From JAVVVD01 sp036652795 (lineage in GTDB: Bacteria > Bacillota > Clostridia > Christensenellales > CAG-138): 64,000 bases of DNA. A program made the translations under genes and the position numbers. The notes under the pieces were generated by a model. It did not search any database. It saw only the letters and a list, made by a program, of their open reading frames with translations, and had not been told where the DNA came from. Within the stretch, counting starts at the first letter, position 1; every line of letters begins with the position of its first letter. Shown here piece after piece: positions 34,051 to 44,245 of this stretch. The stretch spans positions 124,001 to 188,000 of the forward strand of contig JAVVVD010000002.1 of the NCBI GenBank assembly GCA_036652795.1. The letters run 5' to 3'.

Positions 34051-36275
34051 CGCGCTACTCGCTCGACATTTCAGGTATCGTGCAGGGTGTGGGCTTCCGG
34101 CCATATGTTTATAGGCTGGCAAGCAGGTTCGCGCTTTGCGGCTTTGTATGCAACACCACCGCGGGCGTATACGTTGAGATACAGGGCGATGAAAGCGACT
34201 GCCTTGCAATGCTTAGCGCACTGCGCCAATCCCCGCCGCCGGCCTCGCGTATCGACGAAGTTACGGCGCTGCCGATTGCGCCATGCGACGATACCGGGTT
34301 TGAAATACGCGAAAGTTTGCACGGCTTGCGCTCCGCTTTTGTATCACCTGATATTGGCATCTGCGCTGAATGCGCCGCAGATATAGCAGACCCATCAAAC
34401 CGCCGCTATCGGTATGCCTTTACGAACTGCACCAACTGCGGGCCGCGCTTTACGATTGTGCAGGATATTCCATACGACAGGCAAAACACAACCATGCGCA
34501 CCTTTACCCAGTGCGCCACGTGCAGCACCGAATACGCTGATCCGCTAAACAGGCGTTTTCATGCGCAGCCCAACGCCTGCCCCGCCTGTGGGCCATCGCT
34601 GCTTTTTTTGCGTGACGGAATACCCGTTTCCGGCGATCCTTATGCGCTATTTTACGATTGTATCGCGGCGGGCGGCATCGTCGCCATAAAGGGAATTGGT
34701 GGATATCATCTTGCTTGTGATGCGTATAACGATAGCGCGGTTGCACGGTTGCGCATGCGCAAGCTGCGCTATGCTAAACCGTTTGCCGTGATGCTGCGTG
34801 ACATTCACACGGCGGAGCGCCTATGCGAGATAAGCTTGCAGGAGCGTGAGCTGCTCACATGTGTGCGCAAGCCAGTGGTACTGCTTAAAAAACGATGCGA
34901 TTATGCGCTTTGCGCGGGAATCGCACCCGATAATGCGCGCCTTGGTGTGATGCTGCCATACACACCCTTGCATTGTATTATAATGGAAAGATTCCCCGCG
35001 CTGGTTATGACAAGCGCCAATGTGTCCGACGACCCTATGGCCTATCAAGATGGCGATGAAGCGCTGACAAAGCTTGCGGACGCAGTGCTGACTCACGACA
35101 GGCCGATACAGCGGCGCATGGACGACAGCGTGTGCATGGTTTGCGCAGGCGAAACACGGCTGCTCCGTAGGGCGCGCGGATATGTTCCCGAGCCTGTGCG
35201 GCTTAATAATTCAAAGATTATCCTAGCCATGGGCGCCCAGCAAAAATGTACATTCTGCCTTGCTAAAGGACCTAATGCCTTTATCAGTGGGCATATGGGT
35301 GAAATAGACAATATGGCAGCCGGCCTTGCGTATGAGGAGCAGATAGACGACTTTATCCGTATATTCGGCGCACAGCCCGAGCTTGTTGTGCGTGATATGC
35401 ACCCGGATTATGCATCCAGCCGTAGGGCGGATTATTATGGCAAGCCCATTATTCAGGTGCAGCATCACCATGCGCATTTCGCCTCCGTACTTGCTGAGCA
35501 TGGGCTTTCCGGCGCTGCGCTTGGAATTATATTCGACGGCAGCGGGTATGGAACGGACGGCAACGTATGGGGAAGCGAGGCTTTACTTGGTGATACCGCG
35601 CAAAGCGTGCGTATAGGCCACGGCATATATTCGCCGCTCCCCGGTGGTGAGGCGGCTATTCGCGAACCATGGCGTATGGCGCTTAGCATGATAAGCATTG
35701 CCTGCGGCAAGGAACATGCGGCGGCTTTTTTTGATACGATGGATGGTGCCAGGCTGTTGCTCAATGCATGTGAAGCCAGAATAAACGCACCGCTTACCTG
35801 TGGCATGGGGCGTTTGTTTGACGCTGTGGCCGCAATCGCTGGGATACGCACTCATGCATCCTACGAGGGGCAAGCGGCAATAGAGCTTGAAAAGGCATTG
35901 GATACGTCCGCTAATGGCACATACGATATCGCGCTTGTGCATGAAGGTGATATGCTGTTGTTCGATTGGCGGCCGCTTATACGCGCTGCGCTTTACGATG
36001 CAGAGCACGGCTGCACAGCCTCAGCTATATCTGTGCGGATGCACAGGGCGCTGGTTAAGCTTATAGTTGATATATGCGTCAACGTGCGCGCTGCACACGG
36101 CATTGACACTATCGCCCTTTCTGGCGGTGTTTTTCAAAATGCGTATCTGCTCGAAAATGCGTTTAAGCAGTTGAAGCTTATGGGTTTTAAGGTCTACACC
36201 AATGGTATGCTGCCAGCTAACGATGGCGGTATATCCTACGGACAAGCTGCCGCAGCTGCGGCGTGTTATAATTGA
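34047..36275 (+). CDS. hypF: Carbamoyltransferase HypF
   Basis: A 742-residue enzyme that makes the carbamoyl group later dehydrated to the CN ligands of the NiFe active site. Domains in order: acylphosphatase (GIVQGVGFRPYVYRLA, residues 6-21), two zinc-finger units with CAEC, CTNC, CATC and CPAC, the YrdC-like ATP domain (GGIVAIKGIGGYHLACDA), and the Kae1-like carbamoyltransferase domain with VQHHHAHFASVLAEHG. Full length with all domains. It overlaps hypB (ATGA). Confidence 0.97.
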   Translation: MTRYSLDISGIVQGVGFRPYVYRLASRFALCGFVCNTTAGVYVEIQGDESDCLAMLSALRQSPPPASRIDEVTALPIAPCDDTGFEIRESLHGLRSAFVSPDIGICAECAADIADPSNRRYRYAFTNCTNCGPRFTIVQDIPYDRQNTTMRTFTQCATCSTEYADPLNRRFHAQPNACPACGPSLLFLRDGIPVSGDPYALFYDCIAAGGIVAIKGIGGYHLACDAYNDSAVARLRMRKLRYAKPFAVMLRDIHTAERLCEISLQERELLTCVRKPVVLLKKRCDYALCAGIAPDNARLGVMLPYTPLHCIIMERFPALVMTSANVSDDPMAYQDGDEALTKLADAVLTHDRPIQRRMDDSVCMVCAGETRLLRRARGYVPEPVRLNNSKIILAMGAQQKCTFCLAKGPNAFISGHMGEIDNMAAGLAYEEQIDDFIRIFGAQPELVVRDMHPDYASSRRADYYGKPIIQVQHHHAHFASVLAEHGLSGAALGIIFDGSGYGTDGNVWGSEALLGDTAQSVRIGHGIYSPLPGGEAAIREPWRMALSMISIACGKEHAAAFFDTMDGARLLLNACEARINAPLTCGMGRLFDAVAAIAGIRTHASYEGQAAIELEKALDTSANGTYDIALVHEGDMLLFDWRPLIRAALYDAEHGCTASAISVRMHRALVKLIVDICVNVRAAHGIDTIALSGGVFQNAYLLENAFKQLKLMGFKVYTNGMLPANDGGISYGQAAAAAACYN

Positions 36276-36293
36276 TAGGGAGATGGTATTACT

Positions 36294-36524
36294 ATGTGCA
36301 TTGCTATACCCGGCAGGATAAAGCGAATAGACGGCGATCAGGCTGAGATTGATTATGGCGGTGTTGCAAAAAGCGCCTGTATAAGCCTGTTTCCCCACGC
36401 AGTCATTGGCGACGCCGTACTTGTCCATGCGGGATTTGTGATACAGGTGCTTGACGAACAGTCGGGTGCGGAGCTTGAACGCCTTATTGATGAGGCCATG
36501 CTTTTTGCCAGCGATGAAACGTAG
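36294..36524 (+). CDS. hypC: Hydrogenase assembly chaperone HypC
   Basis: A 76-residue chaperone that with HypD carries the Fe(CN)2CO unit to the large subunit. The N-terminal MCIAIPGRI has the essential Cys2. GDAVLVHAGFVIQVLDEQ is the usual second half. GGGAGATGG lies upstream. Its last 11 bases are shared with the hypD start. Confidence 0.96.
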   Translation: MCIAIPGRIKRIDGDQAEIDYGGVAKSACISLFPHAVIGDAVLVHAGFVIQVLDEQSGAELERLIDEAMLFASDET

Positions 36525-37584
36525 TATAGCCGATATAAAAGCCAACATTGCTGATCTTGCTGCCGGTATGCCGCCCATAACCATAATGGAAGTGTGCGGC
36601 ACCCACACGGTAAATATACGCCGTTTTGGCTTGCAGATGCTGCTGCCTGAAAACATCCGGCTCATATCCGGCCCGGGCTGCCCCGTATGCGTTACCGCCG
36701 GCGCAGATGTGGCGTATGCGCTGGACATTGCGGCGCAGCATGGTGTGATATTCACATGTTTTGGCGACATGCTCCGTGTACCATGCGGAAAGCGCACTCT
36801 TTACTCGTTATATGAGGAAGGCTATGATATACGCATGGTAGAGTCCCCCCTGGACGCGCTGGCCATTGCTCAGGCAAACCCCAACAGAGACACGGTGTTT
36901 TTCGGGGTGGGCTTTGAAACCACAGCACCGCTTACAGCAACGCTTATACGTTCGGCTCGCGAACATGGCATATCCAACCTAAGCGTGTTAAGCGCCCACA
37001 AGACGATGCCTGCCGCAATCACTGATCTGCTCGATGGCGGAGCAAACGTTGGCGCGCTGCTATGCCCTGGTCATGTAGCGGCGCTCACCGGCGCAAATGC
37101 GTTTAATTTCGTTGCAAGCACGCTTAAGCTGCCCGCTGCAATATCCGGATTTACGGCCGATGATATAATGGTAGCGATACTGTACCTTACATATCTATGT
37201 CGGAGCAAAGTTCCCCGCTGTGTCAACCTTTATCCGCGCGCGGTAAGCGCGGCAGGCAATGCGTTGGCACGCTCTATTGTAGATGATGTGTTTGAACCCG
37301 CGGACGCTACATGGCGCGGCCTTGGCGTTATAGCTCAAAGCGGGCTGAAGATAAGAGAAGCATACCGCGATTTTGATGCGCTAGCACGCTTTTCGCCACC
37401 GCGGTATACAGAAAACGAAATCCCAGGCTGCCTATGCGGCAGTATATTGCGCGGCGAAGCTATACCCTCAAGCTGCACAAACTTTGGCAATGCATGTGTG
37501 CCGGATCACCCGCTTGGCGCGTGCATGGTGTCCTCTGAGGGGACATGCGCTGCATACTATAGATACGGAGGTGAGTTATACTGA
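36514..37584 (+). CDS. hypD: Hydrogenase maturation protein HypD
   Basis: A 356-residue iron-sulfur protein and scaffold for Fe(CN)2CO assembly. ATG at 36514 lies inside the end of hypC and gives the standard start MKRSIADIKAN. The motifs MEVCGTHTVNIRRFG, SGPGCPVCVT, FGVGFETTAP and the cysteine-rich C-terminal block (PSSCTNFGNACVPDHPLGAC, then SSEGTCAAYY) are intact. The hypE ATG overlaps its stop by one base. Confidence 0.97.
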   Translation: MKRSIADIKANIADLAAGMPPITIMEVCGTHTVNIRRFGLQMLLPENIRLISGPGCPVCVTAGADVAYALDIAAQHGVIFTCFGDMLRVPCGKRTLYSLYEEGYDIRMVESPLDALAIAQANPNRDTVFFGVGFETTAPLTATLIRSAREHGISNLSVLSAHKTMPAAITDLLDGGANVGALLCPGHVAALTGANAFNFVASTLKLPAAISGFTADDIMVAILYLTYLCRSKVPRCVNLYPRAVSAAGNALARSIVDDVFEPADATWRGLGVIAQSGLKIREAYRDFDALARFSPPRYTENEIPGCLCGSILRGEAIPSSCTNFGNACVPDHPLGACMVSSEGTCAAYYRYGGELY

Positions 37585-38579
37585 TGGACGAACGGATTGG
37601 ATTGGCGCACGGCGCTGGTGGAATGGCGTACCGTGAGCTTGTTGAGGAGTTGTTTCTACCGGCTTTCCGCAACGATATGCTCTCCCCGCTGACTGACTCT
37701 GCGGTATGCGCCGGCGCTGAGCGCATAGCTCTCACCACCGACAGCTATGTGATAAGCCCGTTATTTTTCCCTGGCGGCGATATCGGGCGTTTGAGCGTAT
37801 GCGGCACTGTAAACGATCTGGCCGTCAGTGGCGCTGTGCCAAAGTATCTGACCGTTGGCATGATACTTGAGACCGGACTTGAAACCGCTGTGCTCGCCCG
37901 TATAGTAAACTCCATGGCCCAGGCCGCCTCCGAAGCCGGCGTTGCCATAGTGACGGGTGATACCAAAGTTGTGGAACGAGGCTGCGTAGACAGTATATTT
38001 ATAAACACGGCAGGCGTAGGCATATTCTCAGATGACTTACCTCCACTTCCACAGTGTCCGCTGCCCGGTGATACCATTATACTCACCGGATGCATTGCCA
38101 GTCATGGCATTGCGGTAATGTGCGCACGCCATAAGCTTGTGTTCACCCCGCCCATTCAAAGCGATGTTGCGCCGCTTGCATCCCTTGCGTCATGCGTCAG
38201 GGCAGCCGGCAGCGTAAGCGCCATGCGTGATCCAACGCGCGGAGGCGTCGCCGCGACGTTGTGCGAATGGGTATGCGACAACACGGATATAGAATTATAT
38301 GAGCAGTCTTTACGCATGTGCGCCGGCGTTTCCGCTGCATGTGAGCTGCTTGGATTAGACCCGCTGCATATAGCCAACGAGGGAGTGATGCTTATATCTA
38401 TGCCGTCCGCATATGCTAACGCTGTGCTGCGCGCTGTACGCTCACACCCGCTTGGTACTCAAGCAGAAATTATCGGCAGGGTTTTGCCCGGGCACGGGAA
38501 TGTATATGCAACAACGGCCTATGGCTCCAAGCGGCGTATATTCCTGCCGCGGGGCGAGATTTTGCCGCGTATATGCTGA
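37584..38579 (+). CDS. hypE: Carbamoyl dehydratase HypE
   Basis: A 331-residue ATP-dependent enzyme that turns the HypF-derived carbamoyl group on its C-terminal cysteine into thiocyanate for CN ligand synthesis. LAHGAGGMAYRELVEELFLPAF and DSAVCAG open the PurM-like fold, MRDPTRGGVAATLCEW is conserved, and the protein ends in the diagnostic PRIC with the acceptor Cys. A 66-base gap with GGAG separates it from the structural genes. Confidence 0.97.
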   Translation: MDERIGLAHGAGGMAYRELVEELFLPAFRNDMLSPLTDSAVCAGAERIALTTDSYVISPLFFPGGDIGRLSVCGTVNDLAVSGAVPKYLTVGMILETGLETAVLARIVNSMAQAASEAGVAIVTGDTKVVERGCVDSIFINTAGVGIFSDDLPPLPQCPLPGDTIILTGCIASHGIAVMCARHKLVFTPPIQSDVAPLASLASCVRAAGSVSAMRDPTRGGVAATLCEWVCDNTDIELYEQSLRMCAGVSAACELLGLDPLHIANEGVMLISMPSAYANAVLRAVRSHPLGTQAEIIGRVLPGHGNVYATTAYGSKRRIFLPRGEILPRIC

Positions 38580-38645
38580 CGCCTACCCATGCCGTTTTGC
38601 GCTTAATACTAACGATGTACCAATAGACCGGATGGAGATGACTAT

Positions 38646-40061
38646 ATGGAAAATTGCCTGCTTATACTTTGCTTTGCCGTGCCACTGCTCGGCTCTTGTC
38701 TGCTGCCATTGTGCGGCAGAATAAGCGCGGCGTTTCGCAATGCCATGGCGTTGCTTTTCGTGCTGTGCGCGTTCGTATGCGCTGCGCTGGCGCTCCCATT
38801 TGTGCTTGATGGCAATCCGCTTTACCTGCATGTGGATATGCCGCTTGGTTTGAGCTTTGGCTTTTATGGCGATGCGTTGGCGATATTTATGGCTATGACG
38901 GCCTCACTTGTTGCCGCCGTGATAATTGTATATTCGTTTGGCTACATGCGCTCCTACGAGAATCAAAATGAATATTACATGATGGTATGCATGTTCATCG
39001 GCGCCATGATGGGGCTGGTGCTATCAAGCAATCTAATATTTATATACACATTTTGGGAAATATCCGCCATATGCTGTTGGCGGCTTATAGGCTTCTATCG
39101 TGATGACATAGTTGTACGTAAAGCCAATAAAGCATTTTTAATGACCGTGGGCGGCGCACTGGTTATGCTAATCGGCTTTATAGGCATATTCGGTGAAACA
39201 GGTACTTTCGACATCTCACAGATGCAGGGAGTTCATCTGCCCGCCTGGATAGTAATACTCATCCTGTGCGGCATACTTTCAAAATCTGCAACTTTTCCAC
39301 TGCACAGCTGGTTGCCTGATGCGGGCGTTGCGCCATCCCCCGTCACATCGCTGCTGCATGCGGCGGTGCTGGTAAAGATCGGCGTATACGTGTATGTGCG
39401 TCTATTCTCGCTCACGTTTGATATCAACTCCGCCTTCCAAACCGCAGTGCCCGTGATAGCGGCAATAAGCGCCCTGATAAGCGCTGGCGCCGCCATGCGC
39501 GCAAACGATATAAAGCGCGTGGTCGCCTATTCCACAATCAGCCAGCTTGCTTTTATACTGCTTGGCATCTCCTGTGGAAATCAGATGGGGCTTGAGGGCG
39601 GACTGCTGTATATTCTGACGCACAGCGTCGCTAAGGGCGGATTGTTTCTGTGCGCAGGCATAGTGGAGCACTCGCTGCACACCAAGGATCTATCAAAAAT
39701 GGGTGGATTATATAGGACAATGCCGCTGACCGCGCTGGCATTTTTGCTCTGCGCGTTCTCCGTGATGGGCATACCGCCTTTTGGCGGGTTTTTCGCCAAG
39801 TTTATGGTGATCTCCGGCATAATCTCCGCAGGCAATGTTGCGCTTGGCATAGTATTCATTGTTGGGGCGATCATGACGGTACTATACCTGACGCGGCTGT
39901 TTGTAAAGGTGTTCCTCGGCACTCCAGTGAGCACCCCTGTGGCGGAAGGAACGCCATTGATGGTTGGTTCCGTTGTTTTCCTTGGCGTGCTTTCACTGCT
40001 TATGGGTATTTTTATATGCCTGCCTTCGGATATCACATCGCTGATAGGGGGAGGGATTTAA
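38646..40061 (+). CDS. Hydrogenase proton-conducting antiporter subunit 1 (NuoM/MrpD-like)
   Basis: A 471-residue membrane protein with about 14 hydrophobic segments, of the NuoL/M/N and MrpA/D superfamily. FWEISAICCWRLIGFYR, PLHSWLPDAGVAPSPVTSLLHAAVLVKIGVYVYVR, RVVAYSTISQLAFILLGI and MGIPPFGGFFAKF are the family blocks that hold the charged residues along the ion path. It is first of three such subunits here and part of the ion-pumping arm of the hydrogenase. Confidence 0.9.
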   Translation: MENCLLILCFAVPLLGSCLLPLCGRISAAFRNAMALLFVLCAFVCAALALPFVLDGNPLYLHVDMPLGLSFGFYGDALAIFMAMTASLVAAVIIVYSFGYMRSYENQNEYYMMVCMFIGAMMGLVLSSNLIFIYTFWEISAICCWRLIGFYRDDIVVRKANKAFLMTVGGALVMLIGFIGIFGETGTFDISQMQGVHLPAWIVILILCGILSKSATFPLHSWLPDAGVAPSPVTSLLHAAVLVKIGVYVYVRLFSLTFDINSAFQTAVPVIAAISALISAGAAMRANDIKRVVAYSTISQLAFILLGISCGNQMGLEGGLLYILTHSVAKGGLFLCAGIVEHSLHTKDLSKMGGLYRTMPLTALAFLLCAFSVMGIPPFGGFFAKFMVISGIISAGNVALGIVFIVGAIMTVLYLTRLFVKVFLGTPVSTPVAEGTPLMVGSVVFLGVLSLLMGIFICLPSDITSLIGGGI

Positions 40062-40062
40062 G

Positions 40063-41934
40063 ATGCTACATTCAGTTGAAATGTTTTTGAGCAATGGTGC
40101 TAATCTGTTACATGTGATGGTGATACTGCCCGTTTTCATTGGCATAGTAATGCTACTGCTGCGCAAACACCATGGTTTGCTTGCCGTTTTGTGCGGCGTA
40201 TATGCATTTATACAGCTCGTACCTGCGCTGGCACTGTTCCTTGGCGATGAAATCCGCCTGGCACTGCCGCTAAGCGGACTTGGCATAGAGCTTTCCCTTC
40301 GCGCGTACGGATATTCTGCACTGTTCGTTATGCTTGCGGCGGTATTTTTTCTGTTTTCTTCACTCTATGGCGCGGTGTATCTGCGCAATAGCGCCCATAT
40401 GGGACGTTTCATGTTTTACCTGTGCGTCAGTCTCGGTATGATAAACGGTGCTATGCTTTCAGACAATCTTGTGGCAATGCTGTTCTTTTGGGAAGGGCTG
40501 CTATGCACGTTGTTTGGAATGCTGCTCATAGGCAATATGGATAAGCCCAAGACGGCGATCAAGGCGTTGGCATTATCCGGCACAGCAGATCTTCTGCTGA
40601 TGTGCGGAATAATAATCACAGGCGTAAATTCAGGTACGTTCAACCTTAGCGGCATGTCCAAGTTGCCCCTCACAGGCACCGGTGGACTGGGGTTTGCGCT
40701 TATGTTCCTTGGCGCTGTTGGCAAGGCGGGGTGTATGCCGTTTCACAGCTGGATACCGGATGCGGCAAACGATGCGCCCACACCATTTCTAGTGGCACTT
40801 CCAGGCTCGCTTGAAAAGCTGCTTGGCATATACCTTGCTGCGCGGCTGGTATCTAATATATACGACGTTGCGCCCGGCGGTGGTATGAGCATAGCTGTTA
40901 TGACCCTTGGCACGCTTACAATCATATTTGCAGTAGGTATGGCATTAATCCAAAAGGATATGAAGCGCCTGCTTTCCTACCATGCCGTCAGCCAGGTAGG
41001 CTACATGGTACTTGGTATAGGCACATGTTTGCCTATCGGCATAATCGGCGCCGCGTTCCATATGCTAAACAACGCACTATATAAATCCTGTCTCTTCATG
41101 GTTGCAGGCAATGTGGAAAGGCAAACCGGAACAACAGATCTCCGTAAGCTTGGAGGGTTGAGTCGCTGTATGCCCGTTACGGCGATATGCTTTATAATGT
41201 GCGCACTAGCAATTTCCGGCGTACCGCCCTTCAACGGTTTTTTCTCAAAGGAGCTTATATTTGACGCCGCGCTAGAGAGCGGCATAGTATTCTATATCGG
41301 CGCACTGCTTGGCGCACTGCTTACGGCAATCTCATTTCTTAAGATGGGAAGGGCCGCATTTTCCGGCAAGCTCCGCATTCCTGCCGGCATGGCTAAAAAA
41401 TGCCATGAACCCCCGCTCGGCATGCTGCTTCCGATGGGCGTGCTTGCCTTTGTATGCCTTGGCTTTGGCGTTTTCAACACGCTGCCGCTGGATGGCCTTC
41501 TTGGGCCAGCGTTTGGCTATGCACAGTCCTATTCCGGCTGGCCACACTCGGCTGTGCTTGTGGCAGTATCAATGGCAGTGCTGCTGCTGGCTGTTTTAGA
41601 CCATGTATATGGCTGCAAAAGAAGCGGCAGTGCAATCAATGCTGCCGATCACATTCATGAGCTTCCTGGGCTGCGCAGCGTATACCACGCGGCTGAGCGT
41701 CAGGCATTCGATCCGTATGTATTGCTTATGCGCGCAGTTAATTTGTTTTCCGGCATATGTGTATGGATTGAACGCAGCGTCAGCTGGTTTTACGATGTCG
41801 CCTTACTGCGTGCAGTAAAATGGGGCGGCAACATGTTGCACTTTGCAAACAACGGCAAGCTTTCGCGTTATCTTGCACTGGCGTTTTGCGGCGTGCTGTG
41901 CATAGTAGTGCTGTTTATAGCCTGTTTGGCTTGA
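40063..41934 (+). CDS. Hydrogenase proton-conducting antiporter subunit 2 (NuoL/HyfB-like)
   Basis: A 623-residue membrane subunit, the longest of the three antiporter-like proteins. LFFWEGLLCTLFGML, PFHSWIPDAANDAPTPFLVALPGSLEKLLGIYLAARL, LLSYHAVSQVGYMVLGIG and SGVPPFNGFFSKEL mark the family. An extra C-terminal region of about 130 residues, ending in two more membrane segments, resembles the NuoL/HyfB tail that forms the lateral helix. It starts one base after the previous stop region, with GGGGGAGGG as binding site. Confidence 0.88.
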   Translation: MLHSVEMFLSNGANLLHVMVILPVFIGIVMLLLRKHHGLLAVLCGVYAFIQLVPALALFLGDEIRLALPLSGLGIELSLRAYGYSALFVMLAAVFFLFSSLYGAVYLRNSAHMGRFMFYLCVSLGMINGAMLSDNLVAMLFFWEGLLCTLFGMLLIGNMDKPKTAIKALALSGTADLLLMCGIIITGVNSGTFNLSGMSKLPLTGTGGLGFALMFLGAVGKAGCMPFHSWIPDAANDAPTPFLVALPGSLEKLLGIYLAARLVSNIYDVAPGGGMSIAVMTLGTLTIIFAVGMALIQKDMKRLLSYHAVSQVGYMVLGIGTCLPIGIIGAAFHMLNNALYKSCLFMVAGNVERQTGTTDLRKLGGLSRCMPVTAICFIMCALAISGVPPFNGFFSKELIFDAALESGIVFYIGALLGALLTAISFLKMGRAAFSGKLRIPAGMAKKCHEPPLGMLLPMGVLAFVCLGFGVFNTLPLDGLLGPAFGYAQSYSGWPHSAVLVAVSMAVLLLAVLDHVYGCKRSGSAINAADHIHELPGLRSVYHAAERQAFDPYVLLMRAVNLFSGICVWIERSVSWFYDVALLRAVKWGGNMLHFANNGKLSRYLALAFCGVLCIVVLFIACLA

Positions 41935-41947
41935 AAGAGGCGAATAT

Positions 41948-43414
41948 ATGGATCTGATGATGTATTTAGCAATATCGTTTATGGCGGTTCCACTGCTGGT
42001 TATTCTGGTTGTGAATCTGCTGCCGCGCGCTGCTGCCGCAAAGGCCTGCATATATTTTGCCGGCGTTGCAGCCGTGCTTCAGGTGGCTGTGGCCGTGAGC
42101 AGCTTTTTTATTCTTGGCGCTAGCGGTCAGCGCACTTATGCGTTTGCACTGCTGTGGCGCATGCAGCCCGGCACAGATACCGACAGCTTCGCCATTACGC
42201 ATATTGCACTGGTGCTGCTGCTGTGTATCGGTATGGTATCACTTGTATCTACGTTTATCGCCAACAGGACTATAACGCAAAGGCGCATCCACTATGTTAA
42301 CCTGCTAATGACGCTGATGCTCGGGATGAACGGCATGGCTATCTCCACCGATCTTTTTACGCTATATGTGTTTATGGAGATAACGGCCGTGTCCAGCTTT
42401 ATCATGATCGCAATGTTTAAGGAGGATGCAAGCCTTGAAGGCGCGTTCAAATACCTTGTGATGTCCTCTGTGGCAAGCATATTTATACTTACAGGCCTTT
42501 CGTTCCTTTTTATGAAAGCCGGAAGCCTGCGCTATAGCGCCATGGATATGTCCGCGCTGCTCGCAGGCTCTCCCTCGCAATCGGTGCTTATCTATGTAGC
42601 CTTCATATTGCTGCTTGCGGGCTTTTGCATCAAATCCGGTGCGGTTCCATTCCATAGCTGGCTGCCGGATGCGCATCAAAGCGCGGACACGGCCATATCG
42701 GTGCTGCTCAGCGGTGTTGTGATAAAGGCGGCCGGTATATATGGGCTTATAACGATAACAAAGCTGTTTGGTGAGCTGCCCGCAATTCGCCTGTCGCTTG
42801 CTGTTATAGGTACTGTGTCGATTATAGCCGGCGCGCTGCTTGCGCTGCGTCAGAACCATTTTAAGCGTATATTGGCCTATTCCAGCGTAAGTCAAATGGG
42901 ATATATTCTGCTTGGTCTAAGTGCGGGAAGTACGCTTGGGCTGCTTGGTGTGACCGCCCATATTTTCAGTCATGCCATGTTTAAAAGTACACTTTTTTCA
43001 AACGCCGCAGCATTACATGAGCAAACCGGCACGCTGGACATAAATGAGATGGGCGGCCTGCAAAAGAAGATGCCTATAACAAGCTTTTCATCGGTGGTTG
43101 CATTTTTATCCACGGCCGGTATGCCGCCGTTTGCCGGTTTTTGGAGCAAGCTCCTTATAATCATGGCGCTTTGGCTTTGCGGCAGCCATGCCTTCGCCTG
43201 TATCGCGCTGGTCTCCAGCATACTTACAGGGGCATATTTTCTGCGGTTGCAACGCAAGGTCTTTTTTGGAAAGCTAGCGCCTCGCTATGATGCGCTTACG
43301 GAAGTTAGCGGCAGCATACGCTTTGCGCAGATCATGCTTACTGCCGTAACCATTGGCGCAGGGCTGACTTTCCCACTGCTTATTGTGTATTTGCAAAACC
43401 TTGGTTTGATATAA
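41948..43414 (+). CDS. Hydrogenase proton-conducting antiporter subunit 3 (NuoN/MrpD-like)
   Basis: A 488-residue third antiporter-type membrane subunit. LYVFMEITAVSSFIMIAMF, PFHSWLPDAHQSADTAISVLLSGVVIKAAGIYGL, LAYSSVSQMGYILLGLS and AGMPPFAGFWSKLLI are the recognisable blocks. With three such subunits the complex should have a pumping arm like that of respiratory complex I, unlike Ech-type enzymes, which have one or two. Which of Nuo L/M/N it corresponds to needs a tree. Confidence 0.88.
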   Translation: MDLMMYLAISFMAVPLLVILVVNLLPRAAAAKACIYFAGVAAVLQVAVAVSSFFILGASGQRTYAFALLWRMQPGTDTDSFAITHIALVLLLCIGMVSLVSTFIANRTITQRRIHYVNLLMTLMLGMNGMAISTDLFTLYVFMEITAVSSFIMIAMFKEDASLEGAFKYLVMSSVASIFILTGLSFLFMKAGSLRYSAMDMSALLAGSPSQSVLIYVAFILLLAGFCIKSGAVPFHSWLPDAHQSADTAISVLLSGVVIKAAGIYGLITITKLFGELPAIRLSLAVIGTVSIIAGALLALRQNHFKRILAYSSVSQMGYILLGLSAGSTLGLLGVTAHIFSHAMFKSTLFSNAAALHEQTGTLDINEMGGLQKKMPITSFSSVVAFLSTAGMPPFAGFWSKLLIIMALWLCGSHAFACIALVSSILTGAYFLRLQRKVFFGKLAPRYDALTEVSGSIRFAQIMLTAVTIGAGLTFPLLIVYLQNLGLI

Positions 43415-43427
43415 GGAGGAAACAGCT

Positions 43428-43928
43428 TTGGATCAATACATTGTGCTGGCGTGTTTGTTCGTGATGCTAATAGGCGGAGTTGTATCCGTTATGCTTGGCA
43501 GCACAATAAAATCCGCAATTTCGCTTGCTGTTGTAAGCGTGGCGCTTGGCGTAATTATGTTCGAATTCGGTTCGGCATGGGCCGCCCTGTTCGAAATCTC
43601 CGTATGCTCCGGCTTTGTTACAATAATCTTCATCAGTGCAATAAGCATGACCAGCGAAAGTAAGGATGAACAGGATAACCTATACGAGCAAAAAAAGCAT
43701 ATGGCACTTATGCCAATAATACTCATTTTAGGCGGAATAACCCTTATCGCAGCCATGGTGCTGGGCCATTTCGCCCTGCCTGCCCCTCCCGCGCTTACAG
43801 GACATGAGGATAATTTCAGGGAGGTGCTGTGGAACCAGCATCAAAGCATGATATGGGGACAGATAATCGTACTTATAACCGGCGCTTTCGCGGTGGTAGT
43901 ACTGTTTCAGGAGGATAAAAAGCTATGA
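43428..43928 (+). CDS. NuoJ-like membrane subunit of the hydrogenase
   Basis: A 166-residue membrane protein with four to five hydrophobic segments, a TTG start at 43428 and AAGGAGG upstream. FEFGSAWAALFEISVCSGFVTIIFISAISMT places an acidic residue in the third helix, as in NuoJ/MbhD-type subunits. Its position directly before a NuoK-like gene with a four-base overlap supports NuoJ. Confidence 0.75.
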   Translation: MDQYIVLACLFVMLIGGVVSVMLGSTIKSAISLAVVSVALGVIMFEFGSAWAALFEISVCSGFVTIIFISAISMTSESKDEQDNLYEQKKHMALMPIILILGGITLIAAMVLGHFALPAPPALTGHEDNFREVLWNQHQSMIWGQIIVLITGAFAVVVLFQEDKKL

Positions 43929-44233
43929 GTTTTATTGAAAGTACTGTGCTCGTTGTAGCATTCCTTATGATACTGGCCGGTTGCTATTGCCTTATACGCA
44001 CATATCACCTGCTCAAGATCATTATTGGAATAGAGATCGCCATGAAGGCTGTGACAATGCTTATTATTTTTGCCGGATATGTTAACGGCAATCATGCCCT
44101 TGCCGAAGCCTTCGTGATAACAGTTATAGTCGTTGAGGTAGTGGTCATGGTAGCCGCATCAGGCATTGCCGTAAATCTTTTCAGGACTTACGGCAGTATG
44201 GATATACGCAACCTCAAGAAGTTAAAGGGATAG
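43925..44233 (+). CDS. NuoK/MrpC-like membrane subunit of the hydrogenase
   Basis: A 102-residue protein with three membrane segments. LIRTYHLLKIIIGIEIAMKAVTMLIIFAG and AEAFVITVIVVEVVVMVAASGIAVNLFR have the two conserved membrane glutamates of NuoK/MrpC. Length and order after the J-like gene agree. It overlaps the preceding gene (ATGA). Confidence 0.88.
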   Translation: MSFIESTVLVVAFLMILAGCYCLIRTYHLLKIIIGIEIAMKAVTMLIIFAGYVNGNHALAEAFVITVIVVEVVVMVAASGIAVNLFRTYGSMDIRNLKKLKG

Positions 44234-44245
44234 GAGGAAAAAATT

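Noticed and set aside
35583..36008. Long antisense ORFs within hypF and neighbouring hydrogenase genes
   Set aside because: They are codon-bias shadows of well-identified genes on the plus strand.
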